Assembly: GCF_014873495.1 (NCBI RefSeq)
Contig: NZ_JADBGF010000001.1
Location: 10,250,408-10,314,407, forward strand
Source: Streptomyces stelliscabiei
Lineage (GTDB): Bacteria > Actinomycetota > Actinomycetes > Streptomycetales > Streptomycetaceae
Direction of reading: 5' to 3'
DNA length: 64,000 nt
Shown: positions 28,318 to 37,482 of the stretch, piece after piece
Layout of the letters: each line of letters opens with the position of its first letter
Position numbering within the stretch: the first letter of the stretch is position 1
The notes under the pieces: model-generated
What the model was told of the DNA's origin: nothing
The model's database searches: none
The model's input: the letters and a program-made list of their open reading frames with translations, nothing else
Translations under genes and position numbers: made by a program

Positions 28318-29793
28318 GTGCCCACGCCGCCCGCCGACCCCCACCTGCCGGCCGTACACCTGCGCCCGCCCCGCAACTGGATCAACGATCCCAACGGCAT
28401 GGTCTTCCACGACGGCCACTACCACGTGTTCTTCCAGTACAACCCGTACGGCCTGCTCCACGCCAACGTGCACTGGGGCCACTTCCGCAGCCCCGACCTG
28501 ATCACCTGGGAACAGCTCCCGGTCGCCCTCGCCCCCACCCCCGGCGGCGACGACGCCGACGGCTGCTTCTCCGGCAACGCGATCTCCGTCGACGGCCGAC
28601 TGCTGGCCTTCTACTCCGCCAACCGCACCGGCCGCTGGTGGCAGCCGGTCACCACCGCCGAGTCGTACGACGGCGGACTCGCCTGGACCAAGCGGCCGGA
28701 GCTACTCATCCCGCAGCCGCCCGCCGACACCACCATGTACCGGGATCCCTACGTCTGGCAGCAGGACGGCCGCTGGCGGATGCTGGTCGGCTCGGCCCTC
28801 GCCGACGGCCGCGGAGCGGCACTGCTCTACGAGTCCGACGACCTGGAGAACTGGGTCCATCGCGGTCCCTTCCACGCCGGCAGCCTTGCCGCCACGGACG
28901 ATCCGGTCGGATGGGAGTGCCCTCAGTACGCGACCTTCGGTGACCGTGGCGTCCTTGTCGTCAGCGACTGGACCCCGGACGACGGCCCAAGCCATGTGAC
29001 GGTCCACACCGGCCGTGAGGAAGAAGGCCGCTTCAGGTCGACCGCACCCCCGGTACGACTGGATCACGGCCCGGACTTCTACGCCCCCGCCCTGCTCAAG
29101 GCCCCTGAAGAAGGCCGGTGGCTGTTGTGGGGCTGGTCCTGGGAGGCCCGCGACGACTCCTGGGCGCACGAAGCCGGCTGGGCAGGCACCCTCACCCTCC
29201 CGCGCGAGCTCACCCTGGCCGACGACGGCACGGTCGGCCAGCACCCCGCCCGCGAACTGCTCGCCCTGCGCGGCGAACGCCTCCTGCACCGCACCGGATG
29301 CATCGCCGAGCCCGAGCCGGTCGAACTGGGGCAGGTCAGCCACACCTTCGACCTCACCACCACCCTGACCCCCGACCCCACCGGCACGACCGGCCTTCGT
29401 CTGGTCACCTCCGGGGACGGCACCGAGTACCTCGACATCAGCCTCGACCCCGCCGCCGGCCGGCTCACCGTCGACCGCGGCCACGCATCACTGGACGTAC
29501 GGGCATGGGCAGGCGTGTACAGCCTCCCCTGCCCTGCTGCGAAGGTGCCCGGCACACCTGTCGAACTCCGTATCGTCGTGGACCGTTCGATCGCCGAGAT
29601 CTACCTCGCCACCGGGCAGGTCCTCACCCTCAGGTTCTATCCGGTCGGCGACGGACCATGGCGGCTCCAGGCCCACAGCACAGGCCCCGGCGCCGGTTGC
29701 TTTACCGTCGAGGCATGGGCCCTGGATCCCGGCGGAATCCATCAGGAACCGCTCCTGGCGGCGCAGGGACAGGACAACATGACGGCCCAGTGA
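28318..29793 (+). CDS. GH32 beta-fructosidase (third copy)
   Basis: 491-aa GH32 enzyme without signal peptide. Nucleophile Asp24 is in WINDPNG, Asp143 in YRDPYVW and acid/base Glu200 in WECPQYATF, all three canonical. A C-terminal sandwich starts near residue 330. The open frame runs upstream through the dead permease, but GTG with GAAAGG upstream starts right at the catalytic domain and is the sensible start. The gene belonged to the lost CUT1 transporter operon, and it is now likely served by a cryptic promoter or by read-through. Its closest role is sucrose/fructo-oligosaccharide hydrolysis in the cytoplasm. Confidence 0.92.
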   Translation: MPTPPADPHLPAVHLRPPRNWINDPNGMVFHDGHYHVFFQYNPYGLLHANVHWGHFRSPDLITWEQLPVALAPTPGGDDADGCFSGNAISVDGRLLAFYSANRTGRWWQPVTTAESYDGGLAWTKRPELLIPQPPADTTMYRDPYVWQQDGRWRMLVGSALADGRGAALLYESDDLENWVHRGPFHAGSLAATDDPVGWECPQYATFGDRGVLVVSDWTPDDGPSHVTVHTGREEEGRFRSTAPPVRLDHGPDFYAPALLKAPEEGRWLLWGWSWEARDDSWAHEAGWAGTLTLPRELTLADDGTVGQHPARELLALRGERLLHRTGCIAEPEPVELGQVSHTFDLTTTLTPDPTGTTGLRLVTSGDGTEYLDISLDPAAGRLTVDRGHASLDVRAWAGVYSLPCPAAKVPGTPVELRIVVDRSIAEIYLATGQVLTLRFYPVGDGPWRLQAHSTGPGAGCFTVEAWALDPGGIHQEPLLAAQGQDNMTAQ

Positions 29794-29907
29794 CGGTGCG
29801 ACGCCAGAAGTCGCTGATGGACTGCGCACCTCTGACGTGCGGCCGTCCGGTGTCATCGACCTGCCGCCATGAGGGACGTGGCGAGTACACAGGGACCTGA
29901 CCGCCAA

Positions 29908-29942
29908 AGAGGCTCCGCCCCGACTATCGGGGCGGAGCCTCT
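29908..29942. terminator. perfect 16-bp stem bidirectional terminator
   Basis: AGAGGCTCCGCCCCGA, loop CTA, TCGGGGCGGAGCCTCT. It is the strongest hairpin in the window and marks the right edge of the fructan locus. Confidence 0.9.
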
Positions 29943-30114
29943 GCGCTGGAAACGGAATCCGCTGCGCTCAGGTTCGAGACCCGTTTTCCGAGCTGGCGAG
30001 ATGCTCCCGCGCGGCTTCGGTCCGTTCCCCTGTGGCCTCATTGAGGCCGAGTTGAGGCCGCAAGGACAGGAACAGACTGACAAGGGCTGAGCCACATCCG
30101 CATGGACAACTTCA

Positions 30115-30252
30115 TCTGACCTGCGAAAACGTCATGGATGAGCGTTGATCGGCAAGGGCCGCCAAGATCCTCAAAGGACTCATAATCCGTCGGCCGTAGG
30201 TTCTCGAGTCCCACCCGCCCCACCTGTACAGGCTTCTGACCTGTGAAAACGT
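30115..30252. repeat. 18-bp direct repeats flanking a tRNA fragment
   Basis: TCTGACCTGCGAAAACGT (30115-30132) recurs as TCTGACCTGTGAAAACGT (30235-30252), 17 of 18 identical and exactly 120 bp apart. A partial tRNA-Met lies between them. The layout resembles an attachment-site scar of an integrative element. Confidence 0.7.
30176..30224 (+). pseudogene. tRNA-Met(CAT) 3' fragment, likely attachment site
   Basis: GGACTCATAATCC is an anticodon stem-loop with CAT anticodon. It is followed by a variable region, a T-arm (GTAGGTTCTCGAGTCCCAC, with one extra base in the loop) and the acceptor 3' strand CCGCCCCACC. The D-arm and the 5' acceptor strand (expected GGCGGGG) are missing upstream, so it cannot be a working tRNA. 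Integrative elements of actinomycetes commonly recombine in the 3' half of tRNA genes, which would leave such a piece. Confidence 0.75.
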
Positions 30253-30773
30253 TCTTCTTGGGTGTCGGGGCGTCAACTTTGCCCCGGACGGAATGAATTC
30301 GCTGCTCGCGCGTTCAACGCCGTTGCGGTCAGCGTTGGTCAGAACAGCCCTGACCTGCACGGACGTGTCATGCAACGGTCTGGGCAAGCTGCCGTAGGTG
30401 CCTATGCGAGCGGCTGGACGCTGAATTCGGGACGCTGGCAGGTCGCGGGGAATCGGAAGTGGCTGCTTCGGTATCCCGTCGACGCCGCCTGACGGTCAGA
30501 TCGGGGGCGCAGCGCCCTCCCGGGCGGGCTTGACGCCAGCACCGCTCTGTACGAGATGACGCCGGCGGCGCGCTCGGCGGCGTTGCGCTCAAGGTGACGG
30601 CTCGGTGCCCAGACCCGGCACTGAGGCGTCGCCTTCGCCGTCGACTCGCCCCGCACCTACGCGTGACGAGCCAGGCTTACGGGTGGAAGCCTGTAAGGAC
30701 TGAGCCGCTTGCTGGATCCGTGCGCGGTCCATGCCAGCGTGGGACGTGGACGTCGAGTCATCCCGGCCTGGCC
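30253..30773. other. non-coding stretch between tRNA scar and DUF418 remnant
   Basis: No gene is supported on either strand. Short open frames here lack ribosome sites and family resemblance. It is probably former integrative-element DNA. Confidence 0.4.
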
Positions 30774-30957
30774 TCATCGGATGTGCTTTGCCGGCTTGGT
30801 GGCGGTGTTGAGCAGATACTCCATGGGTCCGCGGCGGAAGAAGCGGGACCAGATCGCGGCGAACATGATCAGCGTCACCCAGGACTCCTCGTCGTAGGTC
30901 GCGCCGAACCAGGGCAGCCAGCCCTGTATGACGAAGTGGCCGACGTAGGCGGTCAGG
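30774..30957 (-). pseudogene. DUF418 (YeiB-like) membrane protein, C-terminal remnant
   Basis: The C-terminal 60 residues of a DUF418-type multi-spanning membrane protein: LTAYVGHFVIQGWLPWFGA, then LIMFAAIWSRFFRRGPMEYL and the stop. The rest is cut off exactly where the IS6-family inverted repeat begins, so the element or a later deletion at its end removed the 5' part. Confidence 0.7.
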
Positions 30958-30958
30958 G

Positions 30959-31819
30959 GGCACTGTCACGTTGGCTGGCCGGTGGGATGATCTTCTGGTT
31001 GATCGTGCTGGAGGGGGCTGTCCGTGGGGGCCGTGTCGCTGTCGTACAAGGGGCATCGGTACCCGGTCGAGGTCATCTCCCCCTGTGTGTGGCTGTACTT
31101 CCGCTTCCTGCTGTCGTTCCGCGAGGTCGAGGAGTTGATGCTCGAGCGCGGGATCGTCCTCTCCTGCGAGACGGTGCGCCATTGGTGCGCCAAGTTCGGG
31201 CAGGCCTACGCCAGCGCGCTGCGCCGCCGGCAGCCCCGGCCCGGTGCCAAGTGGCACCTGGACGAGGTCTTCATCAAGATCAACGGCGAGCAGAAGTACC
31301 TGTGGCGGGCCGTCGACCAGAACGGCAACGTCCTCGACATCCTGGTGCAGAAGCGCCGGGACAAGGCCGCGGCCAGGCGCTTCCTCCGCAGGCTGATGAA
31401 GAAGACGCGCATGGTGCCGCGGGTGGTCGTCACCGACAAGCTCCGCTCCTACGGCGCCGCCCACCGCGAGGTCATGCCCTCGGTGGAACATCGCTCGCAC
31501 AAGGGCCTGAACAACCGGGCGGAGAGCAGCCACCAGCCCACCAGGCAGCGTGAACGGGCGATGAAAGGCTTCCGCTCCGTGGGCGGGGCCCAGCGGTTCC
31601 TGTCCGCGTTCAGCGGTATCTCGCCCCGCTTCCGGCCCCGCCGCCATCTGATGACCGCTCCCGGCTACCGAGCCGGGATGACCGTCCGCTTCGCCATCTG
31701 GGACCAGATCACCGGAGTCGCCGACCTCGCCGCCACGGCCTGAGCACAGCCCGAAACCGGGCTCCACCACGCCGCGACACACCATCAGACCTCTACCCAC
31801 CCAACAACGTGACAGCGCT
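30959..31819 (+). mobile_element. IS6-family insertion sequence, copy 1 (about 0.86 kb)
   Basis: Bounded by inverted ends GGCACTGTCACGTTG (left) and, on the other strand, AGCGCTGTCACGTTG (right), with an intact transposase between. No 8-bp target duplication is visible. The left flank is the end of a DUF418 gene and the right flank the middle of an oxidase gene, so two copies probably recombined with loss of intervening DNA. Confidence 0.8.
31024..31743 (+). CDS. IS6-family transposase, intact
   Basis: 239-aa DDE transposase of the IS6/IS26 type. Catalytic residues are Asp80 in KWHLDEVFIKI, Asp138 in VVVTDKLRSYG and Glu167 in LNNRAESSHQPTR. The N-terminal helix-turn-helix (EVEELMLERGIVLSCETVRHW) binds the ends. 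It starts at GTG and has full family length, so it could be active. It is about 85-90 percent identical by eye to the copy at 58588-59307. Confidence 0.95.
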   Translation: MGAVSLSYKGHRYPVEVISPCVWLYFRFLLSFREVEELMLERGIVLSCETVRHWCAKFGQAYASALRRRQPRPGAKWHLDEVFIKINGEQKYLWRAVDQNGNVLDILVQKRRDKAAARRFLRRLMKKTRMVPRVVVTDKLRSYGAAHREVMPSVEHRSHKGLNNRAESSHQPTRQRERAMKGFRSVGGAQRFLSAFSGISPRFRPRRHLMTAPGYRAGMTVRFAIWDQITGVADLAATA

Positions 31820-33033
31820 CCTCGGAGCGCTCCCGCAGCCTGGGCGCGAGGGCCCTTGCCCGGGCCAGGACGTCCTCCGCGGTGACAGGGGCCTCCTGCG
31901 CTGTGCAGGCGGAGTCCAGCAGGTCCATCAGGCTCATGCGCCGCTCTCCCAGCGTCCGTCGGGTCGGGGTCACCGGCGTAGGCCCGCTCCACCCGTACGG
32001 CGCCGTCATGGCCCGCGGCGGCCGGGTCGGTGGCGTCGGTGTCCGACACCTCGCTGAACAGGGCGGACCGGACGGCCTCGGTGACGATGATCTGGGTCAG
32101 CGCGTCCACCGCCTCTCGGGTCCCGTCGACGCACACATGCACCAGGTACTGTCCGGCCGGGCCGGCGTAGGCCCCGGCCGCGGTCTCGTTGTACATCTTC
32201 ACCACGCCGCGGGTCAGGCCCTGGCTCACCCAGCGGCGCACCTCGGCGGTCGCGGAGCGCACCTTGTCGGGGCTGAAGTTGAGCCGGACCACCCGCAGTG
32301 CCTCGGGCCTCGGCAGCAGCCGCACCGTGGCCGCGGTGACCACGCCGAGACCGGACTGGACGAACAGCTGCACCAGCGAGGGGCCGAGGCCGTGGGCGTA
32401 GACCGGGGTCGCGCGGCCGGGTTCGGGCCACCAGCCGACCCGGATCAGCTCACCGCTGGGCAGGACGGCCTCGACGCCCGTCAGATCCTCCGTGCGCTGG
32501 TGGCGCAGGCCCACACCACGGTCCAGGGCATTGCCGACGATGCTGGTGTGCGCGGAGGAGGCGGTCACGTTCACCATGCGTTCGGTGCCGTGCAGGAGTT
32601 CGGCGAGCCGGGCCTGGCTCACCCCGGGCTCCACGACGGCCCAGCCCCGGGCCACGTCGATGTCGCGGATCCGGTCGAGGCCGGACAGGTCGAGCACGAC
32701 CGCACCGTCCCCGGCGGGCTCACGCGAGCCCAGTCCCCAGTTGCCTCCGGTGCTGAAGGCGTGCAGAGGGGCGCGGGCCCCGCCGTCCGCGAACAGTTCG
32801 ACGACCCGCCGCACCTCCTCGGCCGTACGCGGACGCACCACACCGCAGACGTCCCGCGCCCGGTACTGCCCGGCGTTCGGCCCCAGCACGGAGTCCGGTT
32901 CTGCGCCGCTGACGCCCCGGGGACGCGTGACCCGGTCGGCGCCCACGATTCGTGCGGCCCTGTCCAGCACGGCCTCGACGCCCGCACCGGCGGACACCTC
33001 GTGCTGAAGGTCGGTCACGGAACGAACGGTCAT
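31820..33033 (-). pseudogene. VAO-type FAD-linked oxidase, truncated and frameshifted
   Basis: The N-terminal two thirds of a flavoprotein of the vanillyl-alcohol-oxidase/4-cresol-dehydrogenase type. FAD-domain blocks are CGVVRPRTAEEVRRVVEL, STGGNWGLGSR, VLDLSGLDRI and ASSAHTSIVGNALDRGVG. The frame is correct to about 32020 and then shifts (TAPYGWSGPTPVTPTRRTLG in another frame). The 3' end is cut off at the IS6 right end. The 5' end has a normal start. It is not functional as it stands. Confidence 0.75.
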
Positions 33034-33697
33034 GGACGCACCCCGGTTCCTTCGCGGATGAAGCGGTGAGGTCTACGGCGGCTCCGCAGACACGACAGGC
33101 ACCTACCGCCACGCTAGAAACCGCCCCACCACGGCTCCCCGCCGATCGCGCACGGGCTCTGACGATTTCGCGCACGCGTTCGGGACCGCGCCGTCCGGGC
33201 GGCCGGTGGCGCCGGCGGCGGTTGAATCCCGGTTCTGGTTCACCCTTTCCGTGCCGGAGCCACGCAGGGGCACCACAGCCGCGGTCATGAGCGGCCGTGG
33301 GTGATGTGTTCCTCCAGGACCTGTGCACCGGGCCGAAGGTGTTGTGCCCGAAAAGGCAGTGGCCGACGGCGAGTTGGCGGTCCGTGCGGGCCCGCGTGTC
33401 GGCGGAGCCGGCGGCGTGCCCTGCCTGTGCGACGGTGCCGGGCCCAGTGCGCAGCCGACACGTACGCCGCCTCGCTGCGACTTCGCAGTGTGTACCTCCC
33501 GTCCCTCCCAGGAGAGGGACGGACGGCTGGGCGGCCGAGCCCGGGCGGCCCGGGGCGCCGACCAGGCCGGAAGCGCATGTGCGCCGCAGCGAAGCGGATC
33601 CTCCGCATCGCGCGGATAGGGCCTCGCGGTGTCGGCCCTCCCCGGCCGCCCCGGCGCCGGCGACTGCGGTCGAACCGGCGGGGCTTGCGCTGTCCGG
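33034..33697. other. gene-free stretch between oxidase remnant and LysR gene
   Basis: No coding region here can be supported. A perfect 9-bp hairpin (CCGTCCCTC, loop CCAGGA, GAGGGACGG; 33499-33522) lies downstream of the LysR gene and may terminate it. The overlapping open frames in this region are long only because of GC bias. Confidence 0.5.
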
Positions 33698-34606
33698 TCA
33701 GCTGCCGTCGTCCGCCATGGAGAGGGGACCGAGGTCGGCGGCGGTCTGGGCCAGTGCGCGGAGGGCGGGGCCGTCGGCGGCGGATCGCCACGTGAGGGCC
33801 CAGTGCATGGTGGGGGCGTCGCGAACGGGGAGGAAGACGATGCCGGGGGGACGGTTGTAGCGGGCGGCGATCTCGCCCAGCGGGTGGACACACTGTCCGG
33901 AGGCGACCAGGGAGAGAACCTCGTGGAAAGTCCGCGCGGCGGGCCCGCGCGGGATACGGCGGCCGAGCGGCGTACGTGTGGGGACCATGGCCGCGATCCA
34001 GTACTCGGGGGCGTCGGGGCCGAAGTCGACGACATGGTTGTCGCCGAGGTCCTCCAGCGACGCGGTCCCGCGCTCGGCCAGCGGATGGTCTGCCGCCACG
34101 GCGAGCACGCGGCCGCCGGTCAGCACGGTCGGGCCGACCGTGAGGTCCGGTTCGGCCACCGGGAGCCACAGCACGTGCGCGTCGTGCTCTCCGGTGCGCA
34201 GCGCGGTGAACGGGTCGCTGCCGTTGATCTCGCCGAACTGGACATCGCTGCCGGGGTGGCGGGAGCGGAAGGCCTCGATGAGGGGGCGCAGTTCGTGGCC
34301 GGCATGGCCGAACACACCCAGGCGCAGCGTCTGCCCCGTCGCCCCCGCGCCGGCCGCCTCGGCGCGGGCGAGCCCCTCCCGGAGAAGGTCGACTGCGTGC
34401 TGGAGGTCCTCGCGCAGACGCCGGCCGACCGGGGTCAGGGCGACGCGCCGGCTGGTGCGCTCGAACAGGACGACGCCGAGGCGCCGTTCCTGCTTGGCGA
34501 TGGCCTGACTGACGCGGGCCTGGGAGACATGAAGCCGCTCCGCGGTGCGGCCGAAGTGCAGCTCCTCGGCCAGGGTCAGGAAGATCTCGATGTCACGCAG
34601 CTCCAT
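33698..34606 (-). CDS. LysR-family transcriptional regulator
   Basis: 302-aa LysR protein. The winged helix-turn-helix (LTLAEELHFGRTAERLHVSQARVSQAIAKQE) is at residues 10-40 and the effector domain runs from about 90. It is divergent from the SnoaL/flavoprotein/NmrA cluster, which it most likely controls. The promoter region between them has three 17-bp repeats and a T-N11-A-like palindrome. The ATG start falls directly behind a fourth, degenerate copy of the repeat. Confidence 0.92.
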   Translation of the reverse strand: MELRDIEIFLTLAEELHFGRTAERLHVSQARVSQAIAKQERRLGVVLFERTSRRVALTPVGRRLREDLQHAVDLLREGLARAEAAGAGATGQTLRLGVFGHAGHELRPLIEAFRSRHPGSDVQFGEINGSDPFTALRTGEHDAHVLWLPVAEPDLTVGPTVLTGGRVLAVAADHPLAERGTASLEDLGDNHVVDFGPDAPEYWIAAMVPTRTPLGRRIPRGPAARTFHEVLSLVASGQCVHPLGEIAARYNRPPGIVFLPVRDAPTMHWALTWRSAADGPALRALAQTAADLGPLSMADDGS

Positions 34607-34616
34607 GCACAACCCC

Positions 34617-34676
34617 CACCCATACATAACGCCCACCCATACATAACTGCCACCCATACATAACCGCCACGTTATG
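34617..34676. promoter_or_regulatory. three 17-bp repeats and palindrome in the LysR intergenic region
   Basis: CACCCATACATAAC occurs at 34617, 34634 and 34651, a strict 17-bp period. The last copy forms CATAAC-N6-GTTATG (34659-34676), the shape of a LysR binding site. The array ends about 10 bp from the LysR start codon, so copy number would change both binding sites and the 5' leader. Confidence 0.75.
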
Positions 34677-34790
34677 AATAGCTCAAGGAACCTTACATTG
34701 TTCCGCTGTCCCACCCGCACCGATGCTGGATCCATCACCACCGGACAGGCGGCACACGCCTGACGCACACATGGACGGGGAGGGAAACCG

Positions 34791-35237
34791 ATGGGCGACA
34801 TGCGGGCCATCGCCGATCGCATCGAGATAGAGGCGCTGCGGGCCGAGCTCACGGACGCGGTGATGATGCGTGACTTCGACCGCGCCGTCTCGCTGTTCAC
34901 GCCCGAGGGCGCCATGCGCTGGCCGCACATCCACAAGCAGTTCGTCGGCCGCGAGGAGATCCGCGCGGGGATCGAGTGGGGCCAGTCGCTCTGGGAGTTC
35001 TTCGTGCAGAACGCCCACCCGGGCGTCATCCGGCTGGACGGCGACACCGCGGCCGGCCGGGCGCACATCCAGGAGTTCGGACGGATGCGCGACGGCAGCT
35101 CGCACCTGAACTACGCCGTGTACCACGACCGTTACGAGCGGACCATCGACGGCTGGAAGTTCAGCGAACGCATCTACGAGGTCCGCTACCTCGACCCCAC
35201 CCCGCTCCGCGGCTCGGCGCCGCAGCGCCTCGGCTGA
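34791..35237 (+). CDS. SnoaL-like (NTF2-fold) protein
   Basis: 148 aa of the SnoaL_4/NTF2-like fold: IEIEALRAELTDAVMMRDFD, then LFTPEGAMRWPHIHKQFVGR and YHDRYERTIDGWKFSERIYE. Members are small cyclases, isomerases or hydratases, or non-catalytic binders. It is first in a cluster with an FAD oxidoreductase and two NAD(P)-binding proteins and has GGGAGGG as ribosome site. The specific reaction is unknown. Confidence 0.88.
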   Translation: MGDMRAIADRIEIEALRAELTDAVMMRDFDRAVSLFTPEGAMRWPHIHKQFVGREEIRAGIEWGQSLWEFFVQNAHPGVIRLDGDTAAGRAHIQEFGRMRDGSSHLNYAVYHDRYERTIDGWKFSERIYEVRYLDPTPLRGSAPQRLG

Positions 35238-35312
35238 TCCGTCCCGCCCGCCGCCACGGCGCGCCAGGCCGACATCGTGCATGCCAATCCCTGAAAACGG
35301 AGGAAAGAAACC

Positions 35313-36509
35313 ATGGCTGAGAACACCCAAGTCGTCGTGATCGGCGGCGGTTACGCCGGGGTCATGGCGGCCAACCGGCTGACGCAGCGCGACGACGTGA
35401 CCGTGACGCTGATCAACTGCCGCCCGGACTTCGTCGAGCGGATCCGGCTGCACCAGCTGGCGGGCGGAACGCACAAGGCTGTCAGCGACTACCGGAAGGT
35501 CCTGGGCGAGCGCATCCGGCTGGTGGTCGACACCGTGACCCGGATCGACGCGCCGGGGCGCCGGGTGGAGCTGGCGGGCGGCGACACGGTCGGCTACGAC
35601 TACCTGATCTACGCGGTGGGCAGCGGCAGCGCCGACCCGGGCGTGCCCGGAGCCGGCGAGTTCGCCCATCCGATCGCCACGCTCGAGGAGGCGCAGCGCC
35701 TGCGGACGGTCCTCGACGCCGCTCCCGCCACGGCCCCCGTGACGGTGGTCGGAGCCGGTCCGACCGGCATCGAGACCGCCGCCGAACTGGCGGAGAAGGG
35801 CCGCACCGTCACCCTGGCCTGCGGCGGGCCGCTCGGGCCCTACCTGCACCCGAACGGCCGCCGCTCGGCCGCCGAGCGGCTGGCCGGCCTCGGTGTGAGC
35901 GTGCTGCAGGGCCCCGGCACGAAGGTCACGGAGGTGACCGGCGACACTGTGCGCCTCGGCGACGGCCGTGAGCTGTCGAGCGAGGTCACCATCTGGACCG
36001 CCGGGTTCGGCGTGCCGGACCTGGCCGCCCGCAGCGGGCTCAGCACCGACACCCTGGGCCGCCTGCTCACCGACGAGACCCTGACGAGCATCGACGACGA
36101 ACGGATCGTCGCCGCCGGGGACTCGGCGGCACCGTCGGACATGCCGTTCCGGATGAGCTGCCAGGCCGCCGGCCCGCTGGGTGCACACGCCGCCGACACG
36201 GTGCTCAGCCGCATCGCGAGCAAGAGGCCCGCACCGATCGACCTGGGGTTCGCCGGCCAGTGCATCAGCCTGGGGCGCCGCGCGGGCATCTTCCAGTTCG
36301 CCCACAAGGACGACACCGCCAAGCGGCTCCACGTCGGCGGCCGAACAGGCGCGAAGGGGAAGGAACTCGTGTGCAGGCTCACCATCAAGCAGCTGGTGAA
36401 CGAGGCACGCAGGCCCGGCTCACACACCTGGGCCAAGAGCACACAGGGCCGCCGACTGCTGCGGGCCCAGCGCCGCGAGACGGCGGCCGGCGCCGGACAG
36501 TCCGCCTGA
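35313..36509 (+). CDS. FAD/NAD(P)-dependent oxidoreductase, NDH-2-like
   Basis: 398-aa pyridine-nucleotide-disulfide-type flavoprotein. FAD-binding VVVIGGGYAGVMAANRL is at the N-terminus, NAD-binding VTVVGAGPTGIETAAELAE near 145, and the second FAD motif VAAGDSAAP near 270. There is no redox-active CxxxxC, and the pattern fits the type II NADH dehydrogenase/ferroptosis-suppressor-like group. It probably reduces a quinone or a small molecule. Ribosome site GGAGGAAAG. Confidence 0.9.
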   Translation: MAENTQVVVIGGGYAGVMAANRLTQRDDVTVTLINCRPDFVERIRLHQLAGGTHKAVSDYRKVLGERIRLVVDTVTRIDAPGRRVELAGGDTVGYDYLIYAVGSGSADPGVPGAGEFAHPIATLEEAQRLRTVLDAAPATAPVTVVGAGPTGIETAAELAEKGRTVTLACGGPLGPYLHPNGRRSAAERLAGLGVSVLQGPGTKVTEVTGDTVRLGDGRELSSEVTIWTAGFGVPDLAARSGLSTDTLGRLLTDETLTSIDDERIVAAGDSAAPSDMPFRMSCQAAGPLGAHAADTVLSRIASKRPAPIDLGFAGQCISLGRRAGIFQFAHKDDTAKRLHVGGRTGAKGKELVCRLTIKQLVNEARRPGSHTWAKSTQGRRLLRAQRRETAAGAGQSA

Positions 36510-36648
36510 ACCACGCACCGGCAGCCGGCGTGGGGCCGCATGCCGATGGTCCCGGCGCACGGCTCGCCCGTGACGTCCTCCCGCGGCACGAACCGCGATC
36601 ATTCACTGCGCAAGATCGATTATCGACACACCCACTGGGGGTTCAGTC

Positions 36649-37482
36649 ATGATCCTGATCACCGGGGCCACCGGTGTCGTCGGCCGGGAAACCGTCCGCC
36701 TCCTGGTCGAGGGCGGAGCGGAAGTCGCCGCTGTCACCCGCGACCCGCACGCCGGATTCCCCGCGGGCACACAGCTCCTCCACCCCGCGAAGGTTCCCAC
36801 CATCGACGGCGTGGAAGCCATCCTGCTCAGCCCGCGCGCCACCGGATCCACCGCTGCCGACCTGCTGGCCCGCGCCCGCGGGACGGGCGCGGCAAGGGTG
36901 GTCGTACTGTCCTCCGTCACCGTGCAGTACCCGGCCGGGCACGCACGCTTCCGCCGGCAGTTCCACACGGCCGAGGACGTCGCCAAGGGCAGCGGCCTGG
37001 ACTGGACGATCCTGCGCTGCGCCGATTTCGCCGCCAACACCCTGGCCTGGGCCGGGCAGATCCAGGCGACCGGGACCGTGCGGGGGGCATACCCGCACGC
37101 GAGGACCTCGACCGTCGACGAGCGTGACATCGCCGCGGTGGCCGCCCTCGCCCTGACCCACCCGCAGCACCGCGGTCAGACGTACCTGCTCACCGGAGAG
37201 CAGCCGCTGAGCCAGCCGGAGAAGGTCGCCGCGCTCGGCACGGCGCTCGAGCGGACACTGTCCTTCGACGAGGCCGCACCGGACGAGATCCGTCGCGGCA
37301 TGCTCGCCGCCGGCCTGCCCGAGGAGGTACCCGACCGGCTGCTCGGCTCGCTGGCCGACTATGCCCGCGAAGCCGGGCCCACCACCGACACCGTGCGGCT
37401 GCTGCTGGGCCGCCCGGCACGCACGTACGCCACCTGGGCGCGAGACCACCGTGCCGCCTTCACCGCAGGAGGACCCCGATGA
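36649..37482 (+). CDS. NmrA-like NAD(P)-binding protein
   Basis: 277-aa atypical short-chain dehydrogenase of the NmrA/HSCARG type. It begins directly with the Rossmann motif MILITGATGVVGRETVRLL, followed by SSVTVQYPAGHA and LDWTILRCADFAANTLAW. The usual Tyr-x3-Lys catalytic pair is not evident, so it may be a redox sensor or a quinone reductase-like enzyme. The ATGA overlap couples it to a second, related gene. Confidence 0.9.
   Translation: MILITGATGVVGRETVRLLVEGGAEVAAVTRDPHAGFPAGTQLLHPAKVPTIDGVEAILLSPRATGSTAADLLARARGTGAARVVVLSSVTVQYPAGHARFRRQFHTAEDVAKGSGLDWTILRCADFAANTLAWAGQIQATGTVRGAYPHARTSTVDERDIAAVAALALTHPQHRGQTYLLTGEQPLSQPEKVAALGTALERTLSFDEAAPDEIRRGMLAAGLPEEVPDRLLGSLADYAREAGPTTDTVRLLLGRPARTYATWARDHRAAFTAGGPR

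Noticed and set aside
30176..30224. Functional tRNA-Met gene
   Set aside because: The D-arm and 5' acceptor strand are missing and the T-loop has an extra base.
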